Part shown: piece after piece, positions 51,641 to 62,022 of the stretch
Position numbering within the stretch: the stretch's first letter is position 1
Layout of the letters: each line of letters opens with the position of its first letter
From: Altererythrobacter sp. ZODW24
GTDB lineage: Bacteria; Pseudomonadota; Alphaproteobacteria; Sphingomonadales; Sphingomonadaceae
NCBI RefSeq assembly: GCF_003344885.1
Contig: NZ_CP031155.1
Span: 1 to 64,000 of the forward strand
Length of the DNA stretch: 64,000 nt
Direction: 5' to 3'
The notes under the pieces: model-generated
The model's database searches: none
What the model was told of the DNA's origin: nothing
Seen by the model: only the letters and a program-made list of their open reading frames with translations
Program-made: the position numbers and the translations under genes

Positions 51641-52759
51641 TCAGCCGAATCCGGTGCGAGCCTGGGACTGGTTCCAGCGGTGCACCATCATCAACGTGCC
51701 GACACAAATCATGTTGGTCATCATCGACGATCCGCCATGGCTCATAAAGGGCAGCGGGATCCCGACCACGGGCGCGAGACCCATGACCATCATCAAGTTT
51801 ACAGCGACATAGAAGAAAATCGTGGCTGTCATTCCTGCGGCGAGCAGCTTGGCAAATGGATCGTTTGCATCACGCGCAAGCACCATGCCCCAACGCAGAA
51901 CGAGCGCGAAAACTGACAGCACCAGCACGCCGCCGAACAGGCCCCATTCTTCTGCCATGGTGGCAAACACGAAGTCGGTATGCGGCTCGGGCAGGTAATT
52001 GAGCGCGCTTTGCGAACCGTTGCCGAAACCTTTGCCAGTAATTCCGCCCGATCCGATAGCGATCTTCGACTGTGTGATATGATAACCAGCACCCAGCGGA
52101 TCACTTTCAGGATCGAGGAAAGTCGTCACACGGCGCTGCTGGTATTCCTTCAGGGCGAAGAAGTAAGCGAGCGGAATGGCCGCGGCGACTGCAGCCCCAG
52201 CGGCGACAAACCAGCGCATCGGCAGACCGGCCAAGAACATGACGACCACGCCGCCAAAAGCGATGGCAAGCGCCGTTCCCAGATCAGGCTGCATCAGGAC
52301 GAACGCCATAGGTAATGCGATCAGCATGCCTGCTGGCACCAAGGCGCGCCAAGTCGGAACCATTCCGGCGGGCAGGTTTGAATAGAATGTCGCAAGAGCA
52401 AGGACGATAACGGGCTTCATCAACTCGGAGGGTTGCAGGCGCATGAACCCTAGTTCTAGCCAGCGCTGGCTGCCACCACCCATGGCGCCCAATGCTTCTA
52501 CAAGCACAAGCAGAACCAGCACCCCGGCATATGCGGGGTAGGCCATGAACCGCACCAGATCGCGCGGGAAGAACATCATCACCAGCGCCATCGCAAGGAA
52601 CACACTGTAGCGAATGAGATGGGATGTCGCGAAGGGCTGCATCGATCCGCCAGCTGCCGAATACAGTACCGCGCCACCAAACAGCACGAGCAGGCTTAGC
52701 GGTGCAATGACCATCCACGGCAAGCGGGCAATGGGCGCAGGGACAATGCTCGCGCTCAT
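51641..52759 (-). CDS. rodA: rod shape-determining protein RodA
   Basis: 372-aa SEDS-family glycan polymerase of the elongasome, with about ten membrane helices. QSKIAIGSGGITGKGFGNGSQ and GIPLPFMSHGGSSMMTNM are the conserved SEDS blocks. It works with PBP2, encoded just upstream; its ATG overlaps the mrdA stop by 4 bp. Last gene of mreB-mreC-mreD-mrdA-rodA. Confidence 0.95.
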   Translation of the reverse strand: MSASIVPAPIARLPWMVIAPLSLLVLFGGAVLYSAAGGSMQPFATSHLIRYSVFLAMALVMMFFPRDLVRFMAYPAYAGVLVLLVLVEALGAMGGGSQRWLELGFMRLQPSELMKPVIVLALATFYSNLPAGMVPTWRALVPAGMLIALPMAFVLMQPDLGTALAIAFGGVVVMFLAGLPMRWFVAAGAAVAAAIPLAYFFALKEYQQRRVTTFLDPESDPLGAGYHITQSKIAIGSGGITGKGFGNGSQSALNYLPEPHTDFVFATMAEEWGLFGGVLVLSVFALVLRWGMVLARDANDPFAKLLAAGMTATIFFYVAVNLMMVMGLAPVVGIPLPFMSHGGSSMMTNMICVGTLMMVHRWNQSQARTGFG

Positions 52760-54822
52760 TCCGGAACGCCCCCGCCGGGAGCAGACGATGGTGTCGGATC
52801 ACTGCGCGGGGCAACCGCTTCGTCGGCAATTGCTGCAGGGCGCAAGGCGGCGGCGCGCGCTTCGGCCTCTACCCGGTCAAAGATGTCTTCGTCGCGCGTC
52901 GGCACCGGCGGAACGTCTTCGCCTGCTTCACGGGCGATGGCCGCGTATTTGCGCGCCAGCCGTTCCTGGGCCGTGCCGCCCCATTGATTCTCGTAACTCT
53001 TAAGTACGTCGAGCCCTTTTTGCGGGTCGAACATGAAGGTCATGACGTCGCGCGCGATAGGATATGCAGAGCCCGAACCCCCGCCGTGTTCGATCACTAC
53101 AGCGCCGGCGTAGCGTGGGTTATCGAATGGAGCGAAGAACACAAACAGGCCGTGGTCGCGGTACTTCCAGGGGCCACTGCGGCCGTCGGAAATGTTCAGG
53201 CCGACAACTTGCGCCGTGCCCGTCTTTCCCGCCATTTGCACGTTCTGGAGCGGAAGCCGGCCGCGCCCAGCCGTGCCCGGGCCATTGACTACATCGCTCA
53301 TCGCCTTGCGGATGTAGGCAGTGTATTCATCGCTGATACCCATGCTTTTGAATTCGGGTACTTTCTTGTCGAATAGAAGACGTGGCTCGACATGTTTGGA
53401 AGTCGCCAAACGGGTCGCCATAACCGCCAGTTGAAGCGGGTTTGCCAGCATGTAGCCTTGGCCGATGGTGGCATTAACGGTGTCGAATGCAGCCCAGTTC
53501 CGGTTGTATTTCTTCAACTTCCATGCGGGATCAGGAACCGTGCCGTAGAACTGGCTGAGCACCGGAAGATCGAATTGCTGGCCCATGCCGTAATCGCGGC
53601 AAGCAGCGGCGATTGGGTCCATCCCCAAACGCTGTGCGAAGTGATAAAAATAGACATCGCAGCTTTGATATATGCCCTTGGCCATATTGACCGTGCCGTG
53701 CCCGCCGCGTTTCCAGCAACGGAATACCCGATTGCCGACCCGCAGGCCGCCGCCGCAGAATACCGTCTCTTCTGGGTCCAGCCCCTCTTTCAGAAACGCC
53801 ATGCTGACTGTCGGTTTGACGGTCGAGCCAGGTGGATAGAGGCCTTTTAGTACCTTGTTCCGAAGCGGAACGCGGTCATCGTCACGCAGCATTTTATATT
53901 CGAGGCGCCCGATGCCATCGGAAAAGCTGTTCGGATCGAAGCTGGGCATCGAAGCCATGCAGAGCAGATCGCCTGTTTTGCAATCCATCACGACGACTGA
54001 TCCGGATTCGAGGCCCAAGCGCCGAGCGGCATAATCTTGCAACGGACCGTCGATGGTCAATTTGACCGGGTCGCCCTGAACGTCGTCACGCGTTTCCAGA
54101 TCGCGCACGATCCGGCCCGATGCTGTGACTTCGACCCGCCGTGCGCCGGGTTCGCCTTGCAAATTCTCTTCGTATTTCTTCTCAATTCCGTCTTTGCCGA
54201 TTTTGAAACCGGGCGTGACGAGCAGCGGGCTGGGGTTTGCGTCGAACTCTTCTTTCGACGCTGGACCGACATAGCCGATCAGATGACCGACGGCAGGGCC
54301 GGTGGGGTAGAAACGCGAGAAGCCGCGTTGCGGAACCACTCCCGGCATTTCGGGCAGGCGCACGCTTACGGCCGCAAACTGGTCATACTTCAGGCCGCTG
54401 GCGACTTCGATGGGCTGGAACCCGCGCGCATCACCGATCTTGTCTTTGAGATCCTGAACCGCTGCGGGGCCAAGCGCCAATAAAGTGCCGAGTTGATCGA
54501 TTGTTTTGACGGGATCGTTCAACCGGTCCGGGATCAGATCGACGCGAAAATCAGCGCGATTGGAGGCAAGGGGAGAACCGTTGCGATCAAGAATCCAGCC
54601 GCGCCGCGGTGCAATGAGACTGAGATTAACGCGGTTACTCTCCGCCTCCATCTCGTATTTCTCGTTCTCGGCCACCGCAATGTAAGCCATCCGTCCGGCG
54701 AGAAGTACGCCCACGCCGCCTTGCACGGCGCCGATAATCATCGTGCGGCGATCAAAGCTGTGCTGCAAGGTTGCGGCTGTTACCACCTGTTTGGGGCGCA
54801 GCCGCTTTCGCCGGAAGATCAT
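52756..54822 (-). CDS. mrdA: penicillin-binding protein 2
   Basis: 688-aa elongation-specific transpeptidase, anchored by one N-terminal helix (about 27-50). A PBP dimerisation domain precedes the transpeptidase domain with the active-site serine S333 in GSTVKP, SxN-type YQSCDVYF and KTGTAQV. The C-terminal tail of about 60 residues is rich in Pro, Ala and Glu, longer than in E. coli. Coupled to mreD and rodA by 4-bp overlaps. Confidence 0.95.
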   Translation of the reverse strand: MIFRRKRLRPKQVVTAATLQHSFDRRTMIIGAVQGGVGVLLAGRMAYIAVAENEKYEMEAESNRVNLSLIAPRRGWILDRNGSPLASNRADFRVDLIPDRLNDPVKTIDQLGTLLALGPAAVQDLKDKIGDARGFQPIEVASGLKYDQFAAVSVRLPEMPGVVPQRGFSRFYPTGPAVGHLIGYVGPASKEEFDANPSPLLVTPGFKIGKDGIEKKYEENLQGEPGARRVEVTASGRIVRDLETRDDVQGDPVKLTIDGPLQDYAARRLGLESGSVVVMDCKTGDLLCMASMPSFDPNSFSDGIGRLEYKMLRDDDRVPLRNKVLKGLYPPGSTVKPTVSMAFLKEGLDPEETVFCGGGLRVGNRVFRCWKRGGHGTVNMAKGIYQSCDVYFYHFAQRLGMDPIAAACRDYGMGQQFDLPVLSQFYGTVPDPAWKLKKYNRNWAAFDTVNATIGQGYMLANPLQLAVMATRLATSKHVEPRLLFDKKVPEFKSMGISDEYTAYIRKAMSDVVNGPGTAGRGRLPLQNVQMAGKTGTAQVVGLNISDGRSGPWKYRDHGLFVFFAPFDNPRYAGAVVIEHGGGSGSAYPIARDVMTFMFDPQKGLDVLKSYENQWGGTAQERLARKYAAIAREAGEDVPPVPTRDEDIFDRVEAEARAAALRPAAIADEAVAPRSDPTPSSAPGGGVPE

Positions 54823-55376
54823 CCGATGACTCGTATGCGCAACAGCCTTAACCTGTCCAGTATGGCGACGAGCCAGCCGACCACTGGAAAGATGAGTATT
54901 GAGAGCAGGAACTGCGGTCCAACGAGCAATACGCGCTCATAGCCGAATGATCCGCCAGACAGCAGTGCAGCCAAAGCGAGATAGAGGCCAGTTGCCAGAA
55001 CAGCTGTCATCCAGTCTTGCAGAAATCCGCGCCACGGGAAACGTGCCTCGATATAGTCGATCGCAATCATTGTCAGTGACCACATCAGGATGGCGCTGCC
55101 GAACGGTTGGCCGCTGAAAAGGTCGTCCCAAAGGCCGAGCGGAAAACCGGCCCAAACGGGTAGTAATCCGGGCCTGACAAAGCGCCATGCCAAAAGCAGC
55201 AGGAAACCAAGTGGCGGCCATAGCGGAACGCCTGAAACCAGCGGAAAAACCGGAATTACCGAGGCAACCAGAATGCTTGCCCACGGAACAGAATTTGCGA
55301 GCAGCGGCAAATGATCGCGGTTTATCCGGCTGCCATAGCGATCTCGCCGTGAACGCGGATTGATCCGTGCAATCAT
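54819..55376 (-). CDS. mreD: rod shape-determining protein MreD
   Basis: 185-aa inner-membrane protein with about five or six helices; RFVRPGLLPVWAGFPLGLWDDLFSGQPFG carries the MreD-typical LGLxxDxxxGxxxG pattern. Links MreC to the membrane part of the elongasome. Four-base overlaps with mreC and mrdA. Confidence 0.9.
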   Translation of the reverse strand: MIARINPRSRRDRYGSRINRDHLPLLANSVPWASILVASVIPVFPLVSGVPLWPPLGFLLLLAWRFVRPGLLPVWAGFPLGLWDDLFSGQPFGSAILMWSLTMIAIDYIEARFPWRGFLQDWMTAVLATGLYLALAALLSGGSFGYERVLLVGPQFLLSILIFPVVGWLVAILDRLRLLRIRVIG

Positions 55377-56266
55377 TCGCCTAGCTGCTCTTCGATGGAC
55401 AGGGTCTGGCGCTCAAGAATTTCAGGCTCCCATATCGGAAGTACGGAAACGAAGTTCGTGCCCGCCGGGTCAGCGATAACGCGCGCATCGGCGCCGTCCG
55501 GCGTGATCTTGGTTGCCACCGCAACGGCTGTGTTGGGCTGATACAATCCGCCCGCGCCGGATGTAACGAAGACATCGCCGACTTTGAGCGGATTGATGCC
55601 AAGGTTGATCAGGCGAATGCGTAGCGTTCCATCACCTCGTCCTTCGGCAAAAGCGACCACTTCATCGGTAGCGCGGCGGACAGGAAGGACACTCTCGCTG
55701 TCAGTAAGCAACAGGACGCGCGAAATGTTGCTGCCAGCCTCGACCACGCGGCCGAGCACACCTCGAGGCGAGCGGACCGGCATTCCGGGCACCACATTCT
55801 TGTCACGGCCGGCGGCGAGATAGGCAAATCTTCGGGTGCTGGTCCCGGTCGATCCAACGAGCCGAGCTGTAGTAATCGGCACGACATCGCTTTCGCGCAG
55901 ATCGAGCAGCCCCTTGAGGCGGATGTTCTCTTGTTCGATTGCGTCTGCTTCGGCGAGCCTGACGCGGGCGAGGTCAACTTCGCGGCGGAGTTCTGCATTG
56001 CGGCTGCCGGCACGGTAATAGGCGCTGATTGTCTCGAAAATATTGGTGCCGGTGTCGCGGACTTCCGCCCCGGCTTCGCCAGCAGGAAGCACTACGTCTT
56101 GGGCAGCGCTACGTGCGCCATTGAACGAGGCAGGACGCCATAGTGACAGAGCCAATAAGACCGCCCCGATTAGCGCCCCAATTGCAGCGACCACATAGCC
56201 GGTGAATGCGCTATATTGCGCCCGGCGTGAGAAACCAGAGCGCCGCATAGATGATGGAGGCGCCAA
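55373..56266 (-). CDS. mreC: rod shape-determining protein MreC
   Basis: 297 aa: one N-terminal membrane helix (about 22-45), a coiled coil (about 85-125, with SRNAELRREVDLARVRLAEA) and the periplasmic beta domains with KNVVPGMPVRSPRGVLGRVV. Scaffold between PBP2 and MreB. Starts 13 bp after mreB. Confidence 0.93.
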   Translation of the reverse strand: MAPPSSMRRSGFSRRAQYSAFTGYVVAAIGALIGAVLLALSLWRPASFNGARSAAQDVVLPAGEAGAEVRDTGTNIFETISAYYRAGSRNAELRREVDLARVRLAEADAIEQENIRLKGLLDLRESDVVPITTARLVGSTGTSTRRFAYLAAGRDKNVVPGMPVRSPRGVLGRVVEAGSNISRVLLLTDSESVLPVRRATDEVVAFAEGRGDGTLRIRLINLGINPLKVGDVFVTSGAGGLYQPNTAVAVATKITPDGADARVIADPAGTNFVSVLPIWEPEILERQTLSIEEQLGE

Positions 56267-56279
56267 GGCTTGGTCCTCT

Positions 56280-57374
<1,095 letters not shown>

Positions 57375-57512
57375 TCAGCAGGGCCGTGCCGTAGCGGGAG
57401 ATGGCGCCTCATAACCAAAAGGTAGAGTAAAGGCCAAAAAATTGTGCGCATATCCGGTGCGTTTTCCACCGCTCGCCTCGCAATCAATGCACTTGGCCGC
57501 TATCCTCGCAAA

Positions 57513-59315
57513 ATGCCCACTATTCGTCGTCTTCCAGAAGCCCTCGTCAACCGCATTGCTGCGGGTGAAGTGGTCGAGCGCCCAGCCGCCGCGCTGAAGG
57601 AAATTGTTGAGAACGCAATTGACGCCGGAGCGGGGCAAATCACGGTCTCGCTGGTTGAAGGCGGGCTGTCGCGGATCGAGGTCACAGACGATGGCTGCGG
57701 CATGGATCCGGCGCAAATGGAACTGGCGCTGGAACGGCATGCGACATCGAAGTTACCCGACGAAGCAATCGAACAGGTTTCGACCCTCGGCTTTCGTGGT
57801 GAAGCACTCCCGAGCATTGGCAGCGTGGCGAAGCTGACGATTGAAAGCCGCCCGCGTGACGCCGAGCAAGGGTGGCGCCGCGTTGTCGATCACGGTGAAG
57901 TGACTGAAGACGGTCCCGCCGCCTTGCCGCCTGGCACCCGCGTTCGCGTCGAACAGCTATTTGCCAAAGTGCCCGCGAGGCGCAAGTTTCTGCGCACATC
58001 ACGCAGCGAATATGGCGCATGCCACGATGTCGTGCGCCGCTTGGCCATGGCGCGGCCTGACATCGGTTTCACCTTTAAGCACGGCGACCGAACGATCTTC
58101 TCGGTGCAAGGCGGGGAGGGGCTGGAGAACCGCGTCGCCCAGATCGTCGCCCGCGAGCTCAAGGATAATGGCGTCACCATTGATCTGGAGAAATACGGGA
58201 TGCGGCTCACGGGTATTGCGGGCCTTCCAACATACAATCGCGGTGTGGCGGACCACCAATACCTATTCGTGAATGGCCGGCCGGTGAAGGACCGCCTGCT
58301 TACCGGAGCGGTGCGCGGGGCTTATTCAGATATGTTGGCACGAGACCGGCATGCAGTGCTGGCGCTGTTCCTCGAAATCGAACCAGAGGCGGTGGATGTG
58401 AATGTCCATCCCGCCAAGACCGAAGTGCGCTTTCGCGAGGCGCAGAATGTGCGCGGGTTTATCGTCTCGGCACTCCGCAATGCCCTGTCGAGCGGTGATC
58501 GCAGGAGTGCGCAATCGCCCGACGCCGCTGCGATGGGGCGCTGGCAGCAAGAGCCAGAACAGCCCGCTGCGCTGAGGTCGATTTTCGAGGGCCGTGATTG
58601 GACTGCGCCGGGGTCAAGAGTGAACGAACCCGTTCAGCCATGGCAGGATGCACAGGGGGCAGGCGGTGACACGCTAGCCATGCCGCAAGGCCGCGCGGAA
58701 CAGGCGGAGGAGATTGCCGCAGATGCTGCGGACTATCCACTAGGCATCGCGCGAGGACAGGTCGCAAACACCTACATCGTCGCAGAATCGGCGGACGGTT
58801 TGGTGCTGGTCGATCAACACGCCGCGCATGAACGCCTTGTGCTGGAGCGGCTTAAAGCTGCCGGAGCGGAAGATGCCGTGTCGCGCAGTCAGGCGTTGCT
58901 GATGCCGGATGTGGTCGAAATGGACGAGTCTGATTGCGTCCGATTGGAAGAGCAGATCGAAACGCTGTCCAAGCACGGCCTCGTGATTGAGCGCTTTGGT
59001 CCGTCGGCCATGCTTGTGCGCGCCATCCCGCACTCCCTTAAGAATGGTGATCCGACTGCGCTGTTGACGGACATCGCCGATGATCTTGCGAAGAATGGCG
59101 AGGCGCTGCTGTTGGGCGAACGCCTCGACCTCGTGCTGGCAACAATGGCATGTCACGGATCGGTTAGGGCGGGGCGCACGCTTACGGTCACGGAAATGAA
59201 TGCACTGCTGCGCGAAATGGAACGTACACCGCGTTCAGGCCAGTGTAACCACGGCCGTCCGACATGGGTAAAACTGTCGATGGACGATGTGGAGAAGCTC
59301 TTTGGACGTCATTGA
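57513..59315 (+). CDS. mutL: DNA mismatch repair protein MutL
   Basis: 600-aa GHKL ATPase. N-terminal motifs are ENAIDAGA, DDGCGMD and GFRGEAL. The C-terminal domain contains DQHAAHERLVLE, a fit to the metal-binding endonuclease motif DQHAx2Ex4E, along with ACHGSVRAG and CNHGRP. This MutL is therefore predicted to nick DNA itself, consistent with organisms lacking MutH. ATG 57513 is the family start; an in-frame ATG at 57444 adds 23 residues. Confidence 0.95.
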   Translation: MPTIRRLPEALVNRIAAGEVVERPAAALKEIVENAIDAGAGQITVSLVEGGLSRIEVTDDGCGMDPAQMELALERHATSKLPDEAIEQVSTLGFRGEALPSIGSVAKLTIESRPRDAEQGWRRVVDHGEVTEDGPAALPPGTRVRVEQLFAKVPARRKFLRTSRSEYGACHDVVRRLAMARPDIGFTFKHGDRTIFSVQGGEGLENRVAQIVARELKDNGVTIDLEKYGMRLTGIAGLPTYNRGVADHQYLFVNGRPVKDRLLTGAVRGAYSDMLARDRHAVLALFLEIEPEAVDVNVHPAKTEVRFREAQNVRGFIVSALRNALSSGDRRSAQSPDAAAMGRWQQEPEQPAALRSIFEGRDWTAPGSRVNEPVQPWQDAQGAGGDTLAMPQGRAEQAEEIAADAADYPLGIARGQVANTYIVAESADGLVLVDQHAAHERLVLERLKAAGAEDAVSRSQALLMPDVVEMDESDCVRLEEQIETLSKHGLVIERFGPSAMLVRAIPHSLKNGDPTALLTDIADDLAKNGEALLLGERLDLVLATMACHGSVRAGRTLTVTEMNALLREMERTPRSGQCNHGRPTWVKLSMDDVEKLFGRH

Positions 59316-59823
59316 TCGTATCGCGCGGGTTTCCGCAGTCACAACAGCGGTTTTTGCTTTGGCTGGCTGCGGCGAGCCCGAACTGACACAGGCTGAACAG
59401 GCGGCGCAGGAGAATGCGGCGATTGCTGCGGTCGAAGCATCGCAAAAACCGCCCGCGCAGCTCGTCTTCCCCGAGATCATTACGTTCGAGGATATCGAGG
59501 CTAACAACCTATTTGGCGCAGGATGTTATATGCTTCCATCAGGCGAACAAGAAGGAATGCTGGCTCTCACCGATGACCGCATGGGGGTGATCAAGTTGGA
59601 TGGTGAGCTTCACCGTATGACCGTCGACGCTGGAAGCAGCGAGCAGCCCTATGGTTCGCGCGGCAAGTATGACGGTAAGGAATTCTCGCTTCGGCTGGAA
59701 ACCACTGGTGAACCGATCGACAATGGCTATGAGACGCTCGACTACAAAGGCACAATGACATTGCGGAATGGCCGTGACGAGGTCGTGTTCCAGCAGGATG
59801 GCACAATCCAATGCGGAGCGTGA
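59302..59823 (+). CDS. small lipoprotein, hypothetical
   Basis: About 173 aa with lipobox LAGC near residue 22, an Ala/Glu-rich spacer and a soluble beta-rich domain with two cysteines. No known family. TTG 59302 is preceded by GGAGAAG at about 7 nt and overlaps mutL by 14 bp; an in-frame ATG at 59287 (residues MWRSS) is possible but lacks a ribosome site. Cotranscribed with mutL. Confidence 0.68.
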   Translation: MDVIDRIARVSAVTTAVFALAGCGEPELTQAEQAAQENAAIAAVEASQKPPAQLVFPEIITFEDIEANNLFGAGCYMLPSGEQEGMLALTDDRMGVIKLDGELHRMTVDAGSSEQPYGSRGKYDGKEFSLRLETTGEPIDNGYETLDYKGTMTLRNGRDEVVFQQDGTIQCGA

Positions 59824-59935
59824 TTGCAGTTGCATGTCGTTCGTCGATTTGAGTCGGATGAGGGCATAGCGCGGCTTTACGAAATCTGATTCCTCGCACA
59901 GCAAGGTTCTCATTCTAAATTGGGGACTATTCAGA

Positions 59936-61552
59936 ATGCTTAAAAATCAATTCGTTTCGCGCGCTGCCATGGCTGCGGCGCTTCTGGCGCTGCCGACGGT
60001 AGCTCTTGCCGACAATGATGCCGACATGGCGCGCATTCTGGATGAGGGTATGAACCGCTCGCAGGTCCAGCAGGTCGCGCATGAGCTGCTCGACGGAGTG
60101 GGGCCGCGTTTGACAAACTCCCCCAACATGCGCCGCGCCGAGGCATGGGCTGTGCAGGAGATGCGTGAGCTTGGTCTCGATAATGTCCGCAAGGAAGGCT
60201 TCGAATTTGGCCGCGGCTGGGAGAGCACTGGATCAATGATGCGGATGGTTGGCCCGCGTCCTGTCGATCTGACCGCGACGCCAGTTGCCTGGACTCCCGG
60301 CACTAACGGCGTCGTTGAAGCACCCGTTATTATCGCGCCAATGTCGAAAGTCGCTCACTTCGACGAATATCGCGGAAAGCTGGCCGGCAAGATTGTTCTG
60401 ATCAGCATTCCCGGAACCGGAGAGGAGCCAACGAGTGTGCCGTTCAAGCGGCTGGAATCATCTGATATTTCGAAGCGCGATGACTATAGAATTCCCGAAT
60501 ATGATCCAGATCGGTTCGAGCGTTTTCTCAAACGCCGCAACTTCGCGCTTGAAGCGGACAAGTTCCTTCAAAGCGAGGGGGCAGTAGCTTGGGCCAAGGT
60601 GTCCTACCGCGAAGGCAAGCTGCTGCATGGCACAGGCTATACCTATAAGGTCGGTCAATCACCGAGCCTGCCGGGCTTCGAAATCGCGGCTGAAGATTAT
60701 CGCCGGATCGCACGGATTGCCAAAACCGGTGACGCGCCGACGCTATCATTCAGCAGCGCCAACCGCTTCGTGGATGACGATACAAAAGCTTATAATATCA
60801 TCGGCGAGATTAAGGGCAGCGATCCAAAGGCGGGTTATGTCATGGCCGGCGCGCACTTCGACAGCTGGGCCGCCGCCGACGGCGCGGTCGATAATGGCGC
60901 GGGTGTGGTGACCGTGCTGGAAGCTGCGCGCATCCTCAAGACGATGGGCGTGAAGCCCAAGCGCACAATCCGTTTCGCGCTATGGGGTGCGGAAGAGCAG
61001 GGTCTTCATGGTTCGCTCGCCTATGTTCGGCAGCATCTGGTGAACCGTGCGGGCGAGGCTGATCTCGCTCCTGAAGATGTCTCGACCTATTGGAACACTC
61101 TGTTCCCGATCCAGCCGAAGCCGGGCTTTTACGATATGAAGGCCTATTTCAACATGGATAACGGCTCGGGCCGGTTCCATGGTATCCACTCAGAGGGGAA
61201 TGCCGCAGCCGAACCGCTGCTGCGCAAATGGCTCTCGCCATTCAAACAGCTTGAGGCGGGCAATGTGGTTCAGGCAAAGCGCGGCGGGACGGACCATGTC
61301 TCATTCCAGCGTGTCGGCCTACCGGGCTTCCAGTTCATTCAGGATCCGCTCGACTATTTCGCACGGCTGCATCACACCAACGTCGACACGATGGACCATC
61401 TGCGGCCCGACGATTTGCGTCAGGCATCGGTTGTCATGGCAGGGGTTTTGCTGAACGCTGCGAACGACAAGGACACTTTGCCGCGTCAACCATTGCCGCA
61501 GCAGCCTAGCGCGACCAATCCGTTCGAATATGACTATCCCGAAACGGACTAA
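59936..61552 (+). CDS. secreted M28 family zinc metallopeptidase
   Basis: 538 aa with a signal peptide (about 1-25, ending ALA-D). A PA-like insert (about 120-260) lies within an M28 aminopeptidase domain whose ligands are H307 and D319 (AHFDSW...DNGAG), E353/E354 (WGAEEQG), the FNMDNGSG aspartate and the DHVSF histidine. Probably a periplasmic or secreted aminopeptidase or carboxypeptidase. Stop overlaps that of the convergent MaoC gene. Confidence 0.88.
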   Translation: MLKNQFVSRAAMAAALLALPTVALADNDADMARILDEGMNRSQVQQVAHELLDGVGPRLTNSPNMRRAEAWAVQEMRELGLDNVRKEGFEFGRGWESTGSMMRMVGPRPVDLTATPVAWTPGTNGVVEAPVIIAPMSKVAHFDEYRGKLAGKIVLISIPGTGEEPTSVPFKRLESSDISKRDDYRIPEYDPDRFERFLKRRNFALEADKFLQSEGAVAWAKVSYREGKLLHGTGYTYKVGQSPSLPGFEIAAEDYRRIARIAKTGDAPTLSFSSANRFVDDDTKAYNIIGEIKGSDPKAGYVMAGAHFDSWAAADGAVDNGAGVVTVLEAARILKTMGVKPKRTIRFALWGAEEQGLHGSLAYVRQHLVNRAGEADLAPEDVSTYWNTLFPIQPKPGFYDMKAYFNMDNGSGRFHGIHSEGNAAAEPLLRKWLSPFKQLEAGNVVQAKRGGTDHVSFQRVGLPGFQFIQDPLDYFARLHHTNVDTMDHLRPDDLRQASVVMAGVLLNAANDKDTLPRQPLPQQPSATNPFEYDYPETD

Positions 61553-62010
61553 TCGATGGGAGCATCCGGATCGCGGACTTTGATCAGGCCGTTGGAGACC
61601 ATGGTCATTACCAACACATCGTCCTGATTGAAGACCCGCGTTTCGCCCTTCATGATGCCCATCGCGGGGTTGCTTTTGCTGCGGCGCTTTTCCAGCGTCG
61701 TGGCTTCGCAGCGTAAAGTGTCGCCGGGATAGACGGGTTTAATCCATTTGAGATTGTCGATGCCGGGCGAGCCGAGGCTGGCGGTCGGATTGGCGATCAT
61801 ATTGTCGACCATCATCCGCATTGCCATAGCCCCTGTGTGCCAGCCGCTTGCCGACAACCGCCCGAAATATGTCTGCGCCGCTGCTTCATCGTTCAAATGA
61901 AACGGCTGAGGGTCATATTTCGATGCGAAGTCGATCACTTCCTCGCGGGTGACTGCATAGGAGCCGTATGAAGCGGTTTCGCCGACGACTACGTCTTCAT
62001 AATGTCGCAT
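61549..62010 (-). CDS. MaoC family dehydratase
   Basis: 153-aa hot-dog-fold protein. VIDFASKYDPQPFHLNDEAA matches the MaoC hydratase motif with the catalytic Asp and His; ASGWHTGAMAMRMM follows. Likely hydrates enoyl-CoA in fatty-acid or aromatic metabolism; substrate not evident. Sits 12 bp after ychF on the same strand. Confidence 0.88.
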   Translation of the reverse strand: MRHYEDVVVGETASYGSYAVTREEVIDFASKYDPQPFHLNDEAAAQTYFGRLSASGWHTGAMAMRMMVDNMIANPTASLGSPGIDNLKWIKPVYPGDTLRCEATTLEKRRSKSNPAMGIMKGETRVFNQDDVLVMTMVSNGLIKVRDPDAPID

Positions 62011-62022
62011 AGTTCAAGGGCC

